DNA of 58,730 nucleotides. It comes from Franconibacter helveticus LMG 23732 (GTDB lineage Bacteria; Pseudomonadota; Gammaproteobacteria; Enterobacterales; Enterobacteriaceae). The position numbers and the translations under genes are program-made. The DNA is taken from positions 1 to 58,730 of the forward strand of contig NZ_AWFX01000039.1 of the NCBI RefSeq assembly GCF_000463115.2, written 5' to 3'. Positions 1-7,873 of this stretch are shown here, in pieces (position 1 is the stretch's first letter; the number at the start of each line of letters is the position of its first letter). The notes under the pieces were generated by a model. The model did no database searches. It was not told the DNA's origin and saw only the letters and a list, made by a program, of their open reading frames with translations.

Positions 1-57
1 GTGGAGCTGCATGACAAAGTCATCGGGCATTATCTGAACATAAAACACTATCAATAA
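1..57 (+). CDS. insB: IS1 transposase InsB, C-terminal fragment
   Basis: These are the last 18 codons of the IS1 DDE transposase reading frame, ending in TAA at 55-57. IS1 transposase is made as an InsA-InsB' frameshift fusion; only its tail is visible here. The catalytic residues lie outside the window, so activity cannot be assessed. The call rests on recognising the C-terminal peptide and the adjoining IS1 terminal repeat. Confidence 0.85.
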   Translation: MELHDKVIGHYLNIKHYQ

Positions 58-72
58 GTTGGAGTCATTACC
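1..72 (+). mobile_element. IS1 right end (partial)
   Basis: The window opens inside an IS1 copy. The first 57 bases read in frame as the C-terminus VELHDKVIGHYLNIKHYQ followed by TAA, which I recognise as the end of IS1 InsB. The sequence then runs ATCAATAAGTTGGAGTCATT and ends ACC at base 72, matching the IS1 right inverted repeat. The rest of the element lies to the left of the window, so intactness and the 9-bp target duplication cannot be judged. It sits in the integrative element next to leuZ. Confidence 0.9.
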
Positions 73-124
73 CGGGGTTTTTATACATCCGCATAACTAT
101 TATTTACAGTTATTGGTTTTCTAT

Positions 125-361
125 TTAAATTCTTTCATAATACCCACAGTCCATACAGATAAGCACTGGAGCATTATTCCTTTCACACTGTTCAAGGAAT
201 CCAAATAGTTTTTTAATAGCCTTAATAATTTCTTTCAGTATTTCAGGTAAAAACTCCAGGCTAATATACCCAGAGCGTTTATTATCGGTTATTGATGGCA
301 GTTTTCCTGCTGAACTTATCAATGTATTACAACTGCCACACTGTGGGCATTTTAAATGCAT
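125..361 (-). CDS. Small zinc-ribbon protein, function unknown
   Basis: This gene encodes about 78 residues and I do not recognise a named family. Two cysteine pairs are visible: CPQCGSC near the N-terminus and CMDCG at the C-terminus, as expected of a four-cysteine zinc ribbon. The helix between them carries a run of lysines and hydrophobic residues (EILKEIIKAIKKLFGFLEQC). Two starts are possible; the second ATG (361) has GGAGA at better spacing than the first (367). It follows the integrase gene in the same direction and is separated from IS1 by about 50 bases. The base composition is AT-rich compared with the host backbone, which fits acquired DNA. Confidence 0.55.
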   Translation of the reverse strand: MHLKCPQCGSCNTLISSAGKLPSITDNKRSGYISLEFLPEILKEIIKAIKKLFGFLEQCERNNAPVLICMDCGYYERI

Positions 362-397
362 CCTCATTCTCCGTATTTATAGTTTGCTAAAAAGTAG

Positions 398-1597
398 TCA
401 CATCTGCTTCGTAGCCGCAGTATTCAGAAGCAGGTCAGTCACTCCCTGCCCTGTCTGACGCATACGTTCCGGTGTTAATTTCGCGTAACGTTCTGTACTC
501 TGAATACTGGCATGCGCCAGTTGGGCTTTAACGTCATACAGGCTGAATTGACCACTCGAAACCAGTAAAGAGGCAACAGAATGACGTGTGGTGTGAAAAC
601 AGACTTCATTCTTGTCTATACCGCACTGTGCCAGTATTTTTTCATATGCCCATCGGGGTTCCGATATCGGTTTTCCATTATCCTTAATGGCGAACAGATA
701 CGGATTACTGCCAACTCGTGGGATAGCATCAATAATCGATAATGCGGCATCGCTTAGATATACCGTCCGACTGCGACCATTTTTTGTATAAGGAATGAAC
801 AGAGTACGATTGGCCCGGTCGATATGTTCATGCCTGACATTAAGCATTTCTGATTTGCGTGTACCGGTTAACAACAACATGGCTATCAATCCCCCGGCAG
901 CTTTGTTGGGATATTGGGTAGCAGCGTCAAGAATGCGCCTGATCTCATCAGCATCAAAAAAGCGCGTCCGCTGATTATTCTCTTTCAGTAAAGGGATCTT
1001 ATCGGCTTCATTCTTTTCCAGCACATCCTGTCGCAACGCATAACGCCCCATCGTTTTCAGAATAGCAAGGGCTCTGTTACAGGTAGACGGCGCATATTGC
1101 TGCCCGTGAATACGCCCCTCCAGCATGTCAAACAGCACCTGTTGTATCTCTCTGGCCCTGAGATCGCAGTAACGTATCTTTCCCAGACGAGGTTCAATGT
1201 ATTGCGTGAAACGCTGAACATCCTTATCCCAGGACTTTTTATGGCGTTTGATGAACGGAACATAGGTCTGGTGAAAAAACTCACTAAGTGTTGGCATCGC
1301 ACGATAATTATCGCGTTCTGCTTTAGGGTCATTTCCCAGTGCAATCGCCTCCTTGTGACGACGAGCTATCTGACGGGCTGTCCCCACATCGATTTCAGGG
1401 AATCTGCCAATACTGATACTTTTTTTGGTACCGTGGAATGTGTAGCGCAGGAGGAAACGTTTGTTACCCGTTCGACCTGAGAGGCATTTGAGGCCAATGA
1501 CCTCAGTATCGGATACCTCAAGCTCTGTAGATCGGGTATCTGTGTTTGCCGGAAGGGCTTTGATGGATGAATTGGTGAATCGGAAGGATTTTTGCAT
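398..1597 (-). CDS. int: Tyrosine-type site-specific integrase
   Basis: This is an integrase of about 399 residues in the phage/genomic-island class. The N-terminal part looks like the arm-binding domain of P4-type integrases (SISIGRFPEIDVGTARQIAR). The core-binding segment lies near residues 100-200. The catalytic domain shows the arginine in LLLTGTRKSEML, HTTRHSVAS (H-x-x-R), LAHAS, and the nucleophilic tyrosine in STERYAKL. I chose the ATG at 1597 because GAGGATAAAT precedes it; an ATG 30 bases upstream lacks a good site. It reads away from the leuZ tRNA gene about 1 kb to the right, the likely attachment site. It should catalyse integration and excision of the element at the left edge of the window. 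Confidence 0.93.
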   Translation of the reverse strand: MQKSFRFTNSSIKALPANTDTRSTELEVSDTEVIGLKCLSGRTGNKRFLLRYTFHGTKKSISIGRFPEIDVGTARQIARRHKEAIALGNDPKAERDNYRAMPTLSEFFHQTYVPFIKRHKKSWDKDVQRFTQYIEPRLGKIRYCDLRAREIQQVLFDMLEGRIHGQQYAPSTCNRALAILKTMGRYALRQDVLEKNEADKIPLLKENNQRTRFFDADEIRRILDAATQYPNKAAGGLIAMLLLTGTRKSEMLNVRHEHIDRANRTLFIPYTKNGRSRTVYLSDAALSIIDAIPRVGSNPYLFAIKDNGKPISEPRWAYEKILAQCGIDKNEVCFHTTRHSVASLLVSSGQFSLYDVKAQLAHASIQSTERYAKLTPERMRQTGQGVTDLLLNTAATKQM

Positions 1598-1677
1598 ATT
1601 TATCCTCATGTATCTGATTGATATCATGGAGATAATATATATCTGAAGGTGTTTTTATTACGGGGCAGGATTGAAGA

Positions 1678-2418
1678 ATGGAAAAGCTATTAGACGCGTA
1701 CAAACGGATATTACAGGAAGTTGACGCCCAGTCATTTAACCTGAATGAGGATAAATACTCAGGCGTCTTTTTACCCGTGCCCTTTGAAGAATACTGGCAC
1801 TCACCGGTAAAAATCATGCTGGTTGGACGTGAAACCGCTGGCTGGAATACTCTGAATGGTAAGAACACGATATCACGGGTGCTGGGACTTATACCTGACG
1901 TCACCATCGGGCAGGTGGTTGGAGAGGCTGTAGATCGTTACAGGAATCATCTTCCGGTACAAAATGATGGCACCACGAACCTCAAATCACGTAGCCGCTT
2001 CACGCAGTATCATTTCCGGCTGGCCCGGGAGCTTAATATTCCTCCTCAGGCTATCGTGTATGCCAATCTAATGGCGTGGGATTACGACGGACTGACCCCC
2101 CTCGATCGCCCTCAAAATGAATTGCAGGAAGTCATATTAGCCTCACTGAAACTGCTGGCGGTACAAATTAAACACCTTGAGCCTGATTTCATCATCTTTG
2201 CATCTGGAGCCCGGAGAACAGACTACATCATAAAACAGGTGCTTACTGAGCTGGGCGGCTATGAGACTTCTTCAGTCATTCCGGGGAAGCTATGGGAGTT
2301 CAAAACAGGTAATGCAATCTGTTTCAGAATTGCCCATCCACGGGCTATGCGCGGACACCAGAAGTACAGAGATGAGGTGATTGCACGAATTAAGCAACTT
2401 TGTACTCAGGGTGGCTAG
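1678..2418 (+). CDS. Putative uracil-DNA-glycosylase-fold protein, integrative-element cargo
   Basis: This 246-residue protein is transcribed divergently from the integrase and sits between it and the leuZ attachment region. The early segment VKIMLVGRETAGWN has the strand-loop look of UDG motif 1. A late segment, IAHPRAMRGH, resembles the HPS-type motif near the C-terminus of UDG-superfamily enzymes. The spacing of the two (residues about 45 and 225) and the hydrophobic strand before FIIFASGARRTD fit that fold, but the canonical acidic and histidine residues are not cleanly present. Base-excising glycosylases of this superfamily can act as anti-phage enzymes (Brig1 is an example), so a defence role is possible. 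That is inference; it could also be a metabolic or orphan protein. The start is the ATG at 1678, preceded by GGATTGAAG. Confidence 0.55.
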   Translation: MEKLLDAYKRILQEVDAQSFNLNEDKYSGVFLPVPFEEYWHSPVKIMLVGRETAGWNTLNGKNTISRVLGLIPDVTIGQVVGEAVDRYRNHLPVQNDGTTNLKSRSRFTQYHFRLARELNIPPQAIVYANLMAWDYDGLTPLDRPQNELQEVILASLKLLAVQIKHLEPDFIIFASGARRTDYIIKQVLTELGGYETSSVIPGKLWEFKTGNAICFRIAHPRAMRGHQKYRDEVIARIKQLCTQGG

Positions 2419-2593
2419 AGCATTACAGCTTGCTCAGCGGGCCCCCTTCCCGGAAGCGTACCGGAAAACAGGCAAAGCGGCCTGGTTCTCTATGCTGGAA
2501 GCGACACGTTCGATTCGGCATTGCCAGGCTGAAGATTGCAGCTCATCGCACCCCGTGAGCACAGGATATGCACAGGACATGAATTTCAGGCAC
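2419..2593. other. Attachment-side flank of the leuZ element
   Basis: No credible gene is seen between the cargo gene and the leuZ terminator. Near the right end are two adjacent copies of an 11-base unit, CACAGGATATG at 2560-2570 and CACAGGACATG at 2571-2581. Tandem direct repeats of this size beside an attachment site are typical of integrase arm-type sites or excisionase sites. The crossover core is probably at the 3' part of leuZ or its trailer, but the second copy of the core lies outside the window, so the exact junction is not visible. Confidence 0.45.
2560..2581. repeat. Tandem 11-bp repeats, possible integrase arm sites
   Basis: CACAGGATATG is followed directly by CACAGGACATG, differing at one base. 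The pair lies about 80 bases from the 3' end of leuZ, on the element side. This position suits binding by the integrase at 398-1597 or by an excisionase. No protein-binding evidence is available from the sequence alone. Confidence 0.45.
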
Positions 2594-2616
2594 AAAAAAA
2601 CCACCCGGAGGTGGTT
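2594..2616 (-). terminator. Terminator of the glyW-cysT-leuZ operon
   Basis: On the minus strand the sequence reads AAACCACCTCCGGGTGGTTT followed by more T residues. This is a GC-rich hairpin with a U-tract downstream of leuZ, and it would end the tRNA transcript. Confidence 0.8.
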
Positions 2617-2658
2617 TCACGACACTGCTTATTGCTTTGATTATTCTTGTCTTTCCCA

Positions 2659-2745
2659 TGGTACCCGGAGCGGGACTTGAACCCGCACAGCGCGAACGCC
2701 GAGGGATTTTAAATCCCTTGTGTCTACCGATTCCACCATCCGGGC
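2659..2745 (-). tRNA. leuZ: tRNA-Leu (UAA)
   Basis: The 87-base minus-strand gene begins GCCCGGATGGTGGAATCGGT and ends with encoded CCA. The anticodon loop contains TTTAAAA with anticodon UAA, and a long variable arm marks it as a class II tRNA. It is the last gene of the glyW-cysT-leuZ operon and is the presumed attachment site of the integrative element at 1-2593. The gene itself is intact. Confidence 0.96.
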
Positions 2746-2757
2746 TCGGGAAGAAAG

Positions 2758-2831
2758 TGGAGGCGCGTTCCGGAGTCGAACCGGACTAGGCGGATTTGCA
2801 ATCCGCTACATAACCGCTTTGTTAACGCGCC
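2758..2831 (-). tRNA. cysT: tRNA-Cys (GCA)
   Basis: This 74-base gene has acceptor GGCGCGT, anticodon GCA in the loop TTGCAAA, the T-arm GGTTCGACTCC and encoded CCA. It is the middle gene of the three-tRNA operon downstream of pgsA, in the same order as in E. coli. Confidence 0.96.
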
Positions 2832-2885
2832 TTAATACTTTGTCTTTTCAGACCGCACCCGCCGTAACGGCCAGCGCTTTTAATC

Positions 2886-2961
<76 letters not shown>

Positions 2962-3126
2962 TTATCGAAGCAACCAGACTTAATTTCTTAACTTAATTGC
3001 TTGATTTCTTTATCTCCCGGCAACCTGTGCCGCCGTTCGATGCGTTGCATTCTACTTACCTGACGAAATGAGTCAACGAAATTTTCCCATCAGCCGGTTT
3101 GTTTGCTGAATTTTGCGCCGGATAGA

Positions 3127-3675
3127 TCACCGTTCGAGCAAATCGCCCCGCGCAGCGTGCAAATACTGGAACATTGACCAGAAGGTCAGCACCGCGGCGA
3201 CAAAAAAGAGCGCAATGCCGGCGTACTCAATCCACAGGTTAGGCCGCCACAAAAGCCCGACCAGCGCCAGCATCTGCGCCGTGGTTTTCACTTTACCTAT
3301 CCAGGAAACCGCCACGCTGCTGCGCTTGCCGAGTTCCGCCATCCATTCACGCAATGCGGAGATGATAATTTCACGGGCGATCATGGTAGCGGCAGGCAAT
3401 GTTATCCACCAGCTGTGGTAATGCTCCGCCACCAGCACCATGGCAATGCCAACCAGCACTTTATCGGCGACCGGATCAAGGAAAGCGCCGAAGCGCGTAC
3501 TTTGGTTCCAGCGGCGAGCCAGGTAGCCATCGAACCAGTCGGTAATGGCCGCGAAGCAAAAAATAAGGGCGCAGACAAAAGGCGCCCAGTGGAACGGCAG
3601 ATAAAATGCCAGCACAAAAAATGGGATCAGGATGACGCGAAACAGGGTTAGCAACGTAGGAATATTAAATCGCAT
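3127..3675 (-). CDS. pgsA: CDP-diacylglycerol-glycerol-3-phosphate 3-phosphatidyltransferase
   Basis: This inner-membrane enzyme joins CDP-diacylglycerol and glycerol-3-phosphate to give phosphatidylglycerol phosphate, the committed step to phosphatidylglycerol and cardiolipin. It is 182 residues, the usual length. The CDP-alcohol phosphatidyltransferase signature is visible around residues 44-68: [10 protein letters not shown], then G-x3-D-x3-D in [11 protein letters not shown]. Several hydrophobic helices are present. It is downstream of uvrC on the same strand with a gap of about 55 bases, and upstream of glyW, matching the E. coli uvrY-uvrC-pgsA-glyW arrangement. The start is the ATG at 3675. 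Confidence 0.97.
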   Translation of the reverse strand: MRFNIPTLLTLFRVILIPFFVLAFYLPFHWAPFVCALIFCFAAITDWFDGYLARRWNQSTRFGAFLDPVADKVLVGIAMVLVAEHYHSWWITLPAATMIAREIIISALREWMAELGKRSSVAVSWIGKVKTTAQMLALVGLLWRPNLWIEYAGIALFFVAAVLTFWSMFQYLHAARGDLLER

Positions 3676-3730
3676 AATGCAGGTAACTATCTGTCGTCAG
3701 TAAAATTACCGCTATGTTGCTACATAGCCC

Positions 3731-5563
3731 CTAATGTTTCAACGAGTAGTAGATCTTTTCTGCCAGCGCCTGTGAAATCCCCGGCACTTTGGCGATTTCA
3801 TCAATAGAAGCATTCAGCAGAGGCTGCAACCCGCCCATATATTTCAGCAGAACCTGACGCCGTTTCGGCCCGATGCCTTCTATTTCTTCCAGCGTGCTGG
3901 TGTTTTTGACCTTAGCGCGTTTTTTACGATGCCCGGTTATCGCATGGTTGTGCGATTCATCACGGATATGCTGGATGACATGCAGCGCAGGCGAGTCAGG
4001 CGGCAAAGAGAAGCCCTCCCCTTCCGGCTCGAAGAAAAGCGTCTCAAGGCCCGCTTTTCGGTCACTGCCTTTCGCCACGCCCAACAACAACGGATGATGC
4101 TTATCCCACGGCACGTCGAGTTCGGCGAAAACGGTTTTAGCCTGCGCCAACTGACCTTTGCCGCCGTCAATAAGAATGAGATCGGGTACTTTGCTTTCAT
4201 CAATAGCTTTACCATAGCGGCGACGCAGCACCTGATTCATCGCCGCATAGTCATCGCCTGGCGTAATGCCGGTAATATTGTAGCGTCGATATTCCGCCCG
4301 CACAGGGCCGTTGCTGTCAAACACCACGCAGGAAGCGACCGTTTGCTCGCCCATGGTGTGGCTGATATCAAAGCACTCCATCCGCTTCACTTCCGGCAGA
4401 TCGAGCGTTTTAGCCAGCGCCAGCAGCCGCTGGGTAATAGTAGACTGCTGAGAAAGCTTCGTGGTCAGCGCCGTCGCGGCGTTAGTGCGCGCAAGCTTAA
4501 GATAACGGGCGCGATCGCCGCGCGGTTTAGTCTGCACGTGTACGCGCCGTCCGGCGAGCTCGCTCAGGGATTCCGCCAGCACGTTCTGGTCCGCCAGCGC
4601 GAAATCGAGCAGAATTTCCCCCGGCAGCGTGCGCATCTGGCTGCCCTGTAAATAAAACTGGCCGACAAACGTCTCCACCACTTCCGCTAAGTCCGTGCCG
4701 CCGGGCACTTTCGGGAAATAGCTGCGGCTGCCCAGTACTTTACCCTGGCGAATAAACAGCACATGTACGCAGGCCATGCCCGCGTCAAACGCCACGCCGA
4801 TAACGTCCAGGTCGTCGCCGGTGTTAGAAACAAACTGTTTTTCAGTGACGCGGCGCACGGCCTGTATCTGGTCACGAATGCGCGCCGCCTCTTCAAACTC
4901 CATGCTCTGGCTCGCTTTCTCCATGCGCGCCACCAGCTGGTTTATAACCTGGTCATCTTTCCCGGCGAGAAAGAGGCGCACATACTCCACCTGCTGCGCA
5001 TAGTCCTCTTCGCTCACCAGCCCTTCAACGCACGGCCCAAGGCAGCGGCCAATCTGGTATTGCAGGCAGGGGCGCGAGCGGTTGCGGTAAACGCTGTTTT
5101 CGCACTGCCGGATGGGGAAGATTTTTTGCAGCAGCGCCAGCGTTTCTCTTACCGCATAGCCATTAGGGAACGGGCCGAAATATTCGCCTTTGGCATGCTT
5201 GGCGCCGCGGTGCATGGCGAGGCGCGGGTGCGTATCGCCGCTCAGAAAGATGTAAGGATAAGATTTATCATCGCGCAATAAGACGTTATAGCGCGGCTGA
5301 TAAAGCTTGATGTAGTTATGTTCAAGAAGCAGCGCTTCCGTTTCGGTATGGGTTACCGTCACGTCAATCTGCTGAATTTGCGCGACCAGCGCTTCCGTTT
5401 TCCGGCTGGCGAGGTTGCTGCGAAAGTAGCTTGAAAGGCGCTTCTTGAGATCTTTTGCCTTACCGACATAGATAACCGTGCCGCTGGCGTCATACATTCG
5501 ATAAACGCCAGGCTGGCTGGTCACGGTTTTCAGGAAAGATTTGGAATCAAAAACTTCACTCAC
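3731..5563 (-). CDS. uvrC: Excinuclease ABC subunit C
   Basis: UvrC makes the dual incisions of nucleotide excision repair after UvrA and UvrB locate damage. The 610-residue protein is full length. The N-terminal GIY-YIG nuclease is seen in [20 protein letters not shown], followed by a cysteine cluster ([13 protein letters not shown]), a UVR segment ([15 protein letters not shown]), the RNase H-like endonuclease ([11 protein letters not shown]) and C-terminal helix-hairpin-helix repeats ([21 protein letters not shown]). Its start codon overlaps the uvrY stop by four bases (ATGA), so the two are translationally coupled as in E. coli. Confidence 0.98.
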   Translation of the reverse strand: MSEVFDSKSFLKTVTSQPGVYRMYDASGTVIYVGKAKDLKKRLSSYFRSNLASRKTEALVAQIQQIDVTVTHTETEALLLEHNYIKLYQPRYNVLLRDDKSYPYIFLSGDTHPRLAMHRGAKHAKGEYFGPFPNGYAVRETLALLQKIFPIRQCENSVYRNRSRPCLQYQIGRCLGPCVEGLVSEEDYAQQVEYVRLFLAGKDDQVINQLVARMEKASQSMEFEEAARIRDQIQAVRRVTEKQFVSNTGDDLDVIGVAFDAGMACVHVLFIRQGKVLGSRSYFPKVPGGTDLAEVVETFVGQFYLQGSQMRTLPGEILLDFALADQNVLAESLSELAGRRVHVQTKPRGDRARYLKLARTNAATALTTKLSQQSTITQRLLALAKTLDLPEVKRMECFDISHTMGEQTVASCVVFDSNGPVRAEYRRYNITGITPGDDYAAMNQVLRRRYGKAIDESKVPDLILIDGGKGQLAQAKTVFAELDVPWDKHHPLLLGVAKGSDRKAGLETLFFEPEGEGFSLPPDSPALHVIQHIRDESHNHAITGHRKKRAKVKNTSTLEEIEGIGPKRRQVLLKYMGGLQPLLNASIDEIAKVPGISQALAEKIYYSLKH

Positions 5564-6216
5564 TGACTTGTTAACGTCTCCGCATTACACAGGCCATGGC
5601 GGATTGCCAGATGAGTCAGCTCCACATCGCCATGAATATTCAGCTTGCTGAACATCCGATAGCGGTAGCTGTTCACCGTCTTCGGGCTGAGATTAAGCTG
5701 CTCGGAAATCTCAGTGACCTTCTGGCCTTTGGTAATCATGAGCATAATCTGCAATTCGCGTTCAGACAAACTGGCAAACGGCGATTCCGTCTTTGCAGGC
5801 TCTATCTGGCTGAGCGCCATCTGCTGAGCGATGTCTGATGCGATGTAACGCTGACCGGCATGAACGCAGCGGATAGCGCTGACCACTTCAGCAGGCGCGG
5901 CGCCTTTACTCAGGTATCCCGCAGCGCCAGCTTGCATGACTTTAGCGGGTAGCGGATTTTCCGTATGCACGGTTAACATAATGACTTTGATGTCAGAAGA
6001 GTAACGGGCGATTTTTCGGGTTGCCTCAAGGCCGCCGATACCCGGCATGTTCATGTCCATTAAGACAACATCTACCGGATTTGTGCGGCACCATTTGATG
6101 GCGTCCTCGCCGCAGCAAGCTTCGCCTGCCACTTTAATGCCCTTTATATCTTCAAGAATGCGTCGTATCCCTGCGCGCACCAGTTCGTGGTCATCAACAA
6201 GAAGAACGTTGATCAA
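5560..6216 (-). CDS. uvrY: Response regulator UvrY (BarA/UvrY two-component system)
   Basis: This 218-residue response regulator is phosphorylated by BarA and activates the Csr small RNAs in enterobacteria. The receiver domain has the acidic pair ([12 protein letters not shown]), the phospho-acceptor aspartate in [10 protein letters not shown] (about residue 54), and threonine/lysine switch residues in MLTVHTEN and GYLSKG. The C-terminal LuxR-type helix-turn-helix is [20 protein letters not shown] with [17 protein letters not shown]. It is the first gene of the uvrY-uvrC-pgsA cluster. Confidence 0.97.
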   Translation of the reverse strand: MINVLLVDDHELVRAGIRRILEDIKGIKVAGEACCGEDAIKWCRTNPVDVVLMDMNMPGIGGLEATRKIARYSSDIKVIMLTVHTENPLPAKVMQAGAAGYLSKGAAPAEVVSAIRCVHAGQRYIASDIAQQMALSQIEPAKTESPFASLSERELQIMLMITKGQKVTEISEQLNLSPKTVNSYRYRMFSKLNIHGDVELTHLAIRHGLCNAETLTSQ

Positions 6217-6704
6217 TGGAAAACTCTCCAGAAAAGGGATAACGCTGATAAAGCCAATCCGCCGTATATTAACGGGTTTTAAGCTAACTTTAAAATGTAA
6301 AACGTTAGCGGTAGTTCAGTTTCCGCCTTTTTTTGGAAATAAAACGCGACGACTCCGGCCCAAAAGTGGCAACACAATGCCACACCAAAAATGCACACCC
6401 TTACTTTTCAATAGCTTAGTTTTATATAACCATTTTAGCAAGCGAAGAAAAAATAAATCTAAATTATCGAATATATTAATTAACCATTGAAAAACCAGCA
6501 TGAAACATAATATTTAACGGCGTGAAAAATGTTACTCACATTGCCGGAATGTAGCGTATGAAAAATTACTTTTGCAAAGCTAAACCCAGCGCGAATCGGC
6601 GTTCAAAAAAGCAGCAATGATTACTTTTGTACGCCTTATGGTATACTCCGCGCCCTCAATAATCTCGCCGCGCTTTTGGTTGCGCCAATCACAGAGGAAA
6701 AGAG
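6217..6704. promoter_or_regulatory. uvrY-yecF divergent intergenic region
   Basis: These 488 AT-rich bases hold no credible gene; short open frames there lack ribosome sites and recognisable composition. They should contain the uvrY promoter on the minus strand. For yecF, TATACT at about 6651-6656 is preceded by TGG, giving an extended -10 (TGGTATACT) about 50 bases before the yecF ATG, and GAGGAAAAGAG provides the ribosome site. No small RNA is recognised. Confidence 0.4.
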
Positions 6705-6929
6705 ATGAGCACCCCAGATTTTTCTACCGCAGACAATCTTCAGGAACTGGCCCAGGAAGTCACCTGTCTGAAAAGCCTGATTACCCTGATGTTGCAGGCT
6801 ATGGGCCAGGCGGACGCCGGTCGGGTTATCATTAAAATGGAAAGGCAGATTGCTGAAATGGAAGATGAAGCGCAGGCCGCCGTTTTCAGCAATACGGTTA
6901 AGCAAATTAAACAAGCTTACCGTCAGTAA
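6705..6929 (+). CDS. yecF: DUF2594 family protein YecF
   Basis: This 74-residue soluble protein of unknown function matches enterobacterial YecF in length, sequence style ([20 protein letters not shown]) and place between uvrY and sdiA. It is predicted to be mostly helical, with heptad-like spacing in the second half ([13 protein letters not shown]). A strong ribosome site (GAGGAAAAGAG) precedes the ATG. It converges with sdiA across a shared terminator. Confidence 0.93.
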   Translation: MSTPDFSTADNLQELAQEVTCLKSLITLMLQAMGQADAGRVIIKMERQIAEMEDEAQAAVFSNTVKQIKQAYRQ

Positions 6930-6934
6930 TATAA

Positions 6935-6966
6935 AAAACGGCAGCCGGATAAGCGGGCTGCCGTTT
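6935..6966. terminator. Bidirectional terminator between yecF and sdiA
   Basis: AAAACGGCAGCC and its complement GGCTGCCGTTTT flank a short loop. The stem is bordered by A-rich sequence on one side and T-rich on the other, so it can end both convergent transcripts. Confidence 0.85.
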
Positions 6967-6997
6967 TGCTGTCTGACACGCAGAACCTAAGAAAATG

Positions 6998-7723
6998 TCA
7001 TATCAGGCCTATCGCCGCCGCATAGCAGGCAATTTGCGTTTTATTGGGCGCATTGAACTTCTTCTGCATATTCTTCTGGTGGAAATTAACGGTGTTTTCG
7101 GAAATCGCAAGGATGATAGCAATTTCCGCTGACGTTTTGCCTTCCGCCGTCCACTGCAAAATCTCTTTTTCCCTTTTGCTGAGTTTCATCTCAAGGCAGG
7201 CCATTGCCGGGTCTTCGATCCGCGCGAGCGTCATCATGCTCAGCTCTGTTAAATAGTGAAGACGTAGCTCCATTTCGCTGTCAGCAAACGTTTTACCGTT
7301 AGCCTGAGTACGGGAAACGGAAAGGAAGCCCTGAGTACGGCTTGGCGCCATGACACACTGCGTTATTCCCTTACGAAGCCCGAAATCACGCGCTCTCTGC
7401 CACAACTCCTCTGCCGGCGCGGCAAAAAGTTCATCATTCCACTTAAGAAAACCACGCCGGTAATTCTGTGGTTTTAGCACCGGATCGATCGCGAAATAAT
7501 TTTCCGCCTGATAGTGACCTAACCACGCCTGCGGGTAAGTGGAATAAAGCGTTAATCTTGGCCGTGTGAAAGGAACGGGATGCTTAATACAAAGCGCGAA
7601 ATAATCAAATTCTAATTTTTGCGTTTGCTGGTGTAGCAGGTCGTAAATCTCATCGGCAGTTTCGATTGACTGAAAGCGAGCCAGTATATCCTGTCGCCAG
7701 TCAAAAAAATCACTTTCCTTCAT
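6998..7723 (-). CDS. sdiA: LuxR-type quorum-sensing regulator SdiA
   Basis: SdiA binds N-acyl-homoserine lactones made by other bacteria and regulates transcription; these hosts usually lack a cognate synthase. The 241-residue protein has an N-terminal autoinducer domain with the conserved pocket segments YPQAWLGHYQAENYFAIDP (tryptophan, tyrosine, aspartate) and a C-terminal LuxR helix-turn-helix (LSKREKEILQWTAEGKTSAE, then ENTVNFHQKNMQKKF). No luxI-like gene is in the window. The neighbours match the E. coli locus, except that a CoA-transferase gene separates it from tcyN. Confidence 0.96.
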   Translation of the reverse strand: MKESDFFDWRQDILARFQSIETADEIYDLLHQQTQKLEFDYFALCIKHPVPFTRPRLTLYSTYPQAWLGHYQAENYFAIDPVLKPQNYRRGFLKWNDELFAAPAEELWQRARDFGLRKGITQCVMAPSRTQGFLSVSRTQANGKTFADSEMELRLHYLTELSMMTLARIEDPAMACLEMKLSKREKEILQWTAEGKTSAEIAIILAISENTVNFHQKNMQKKFNAPNKTQIACYAAAIGLI

Positions 7724-7873
7724 GCTGTGCGATTATTCCCCTGCGTTATTAATATTGTCCAATTATGCGAATACAACGTAACATTTCTTTGAAATCATTT
7801 GTACACATTATCATTGAACGCAACATGAGAAGGAATCTCTTGCTAAGGTTTATGCGATAAGTAGGAGATAAAA

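Noticed and set aside
3929..4651. A 240-residue rightward frame opposite uvrC
   Set aside because: Shadow of the uvrC coding sequence; histidine- and arginine-heavy composition and no ribosome site.
6316..6501. A 61-residue leftward frame in the uvrY-yecF gap
   Set aside because: AT-rich low-complexity sequence, no ribosome site, no similarity that I recognise.
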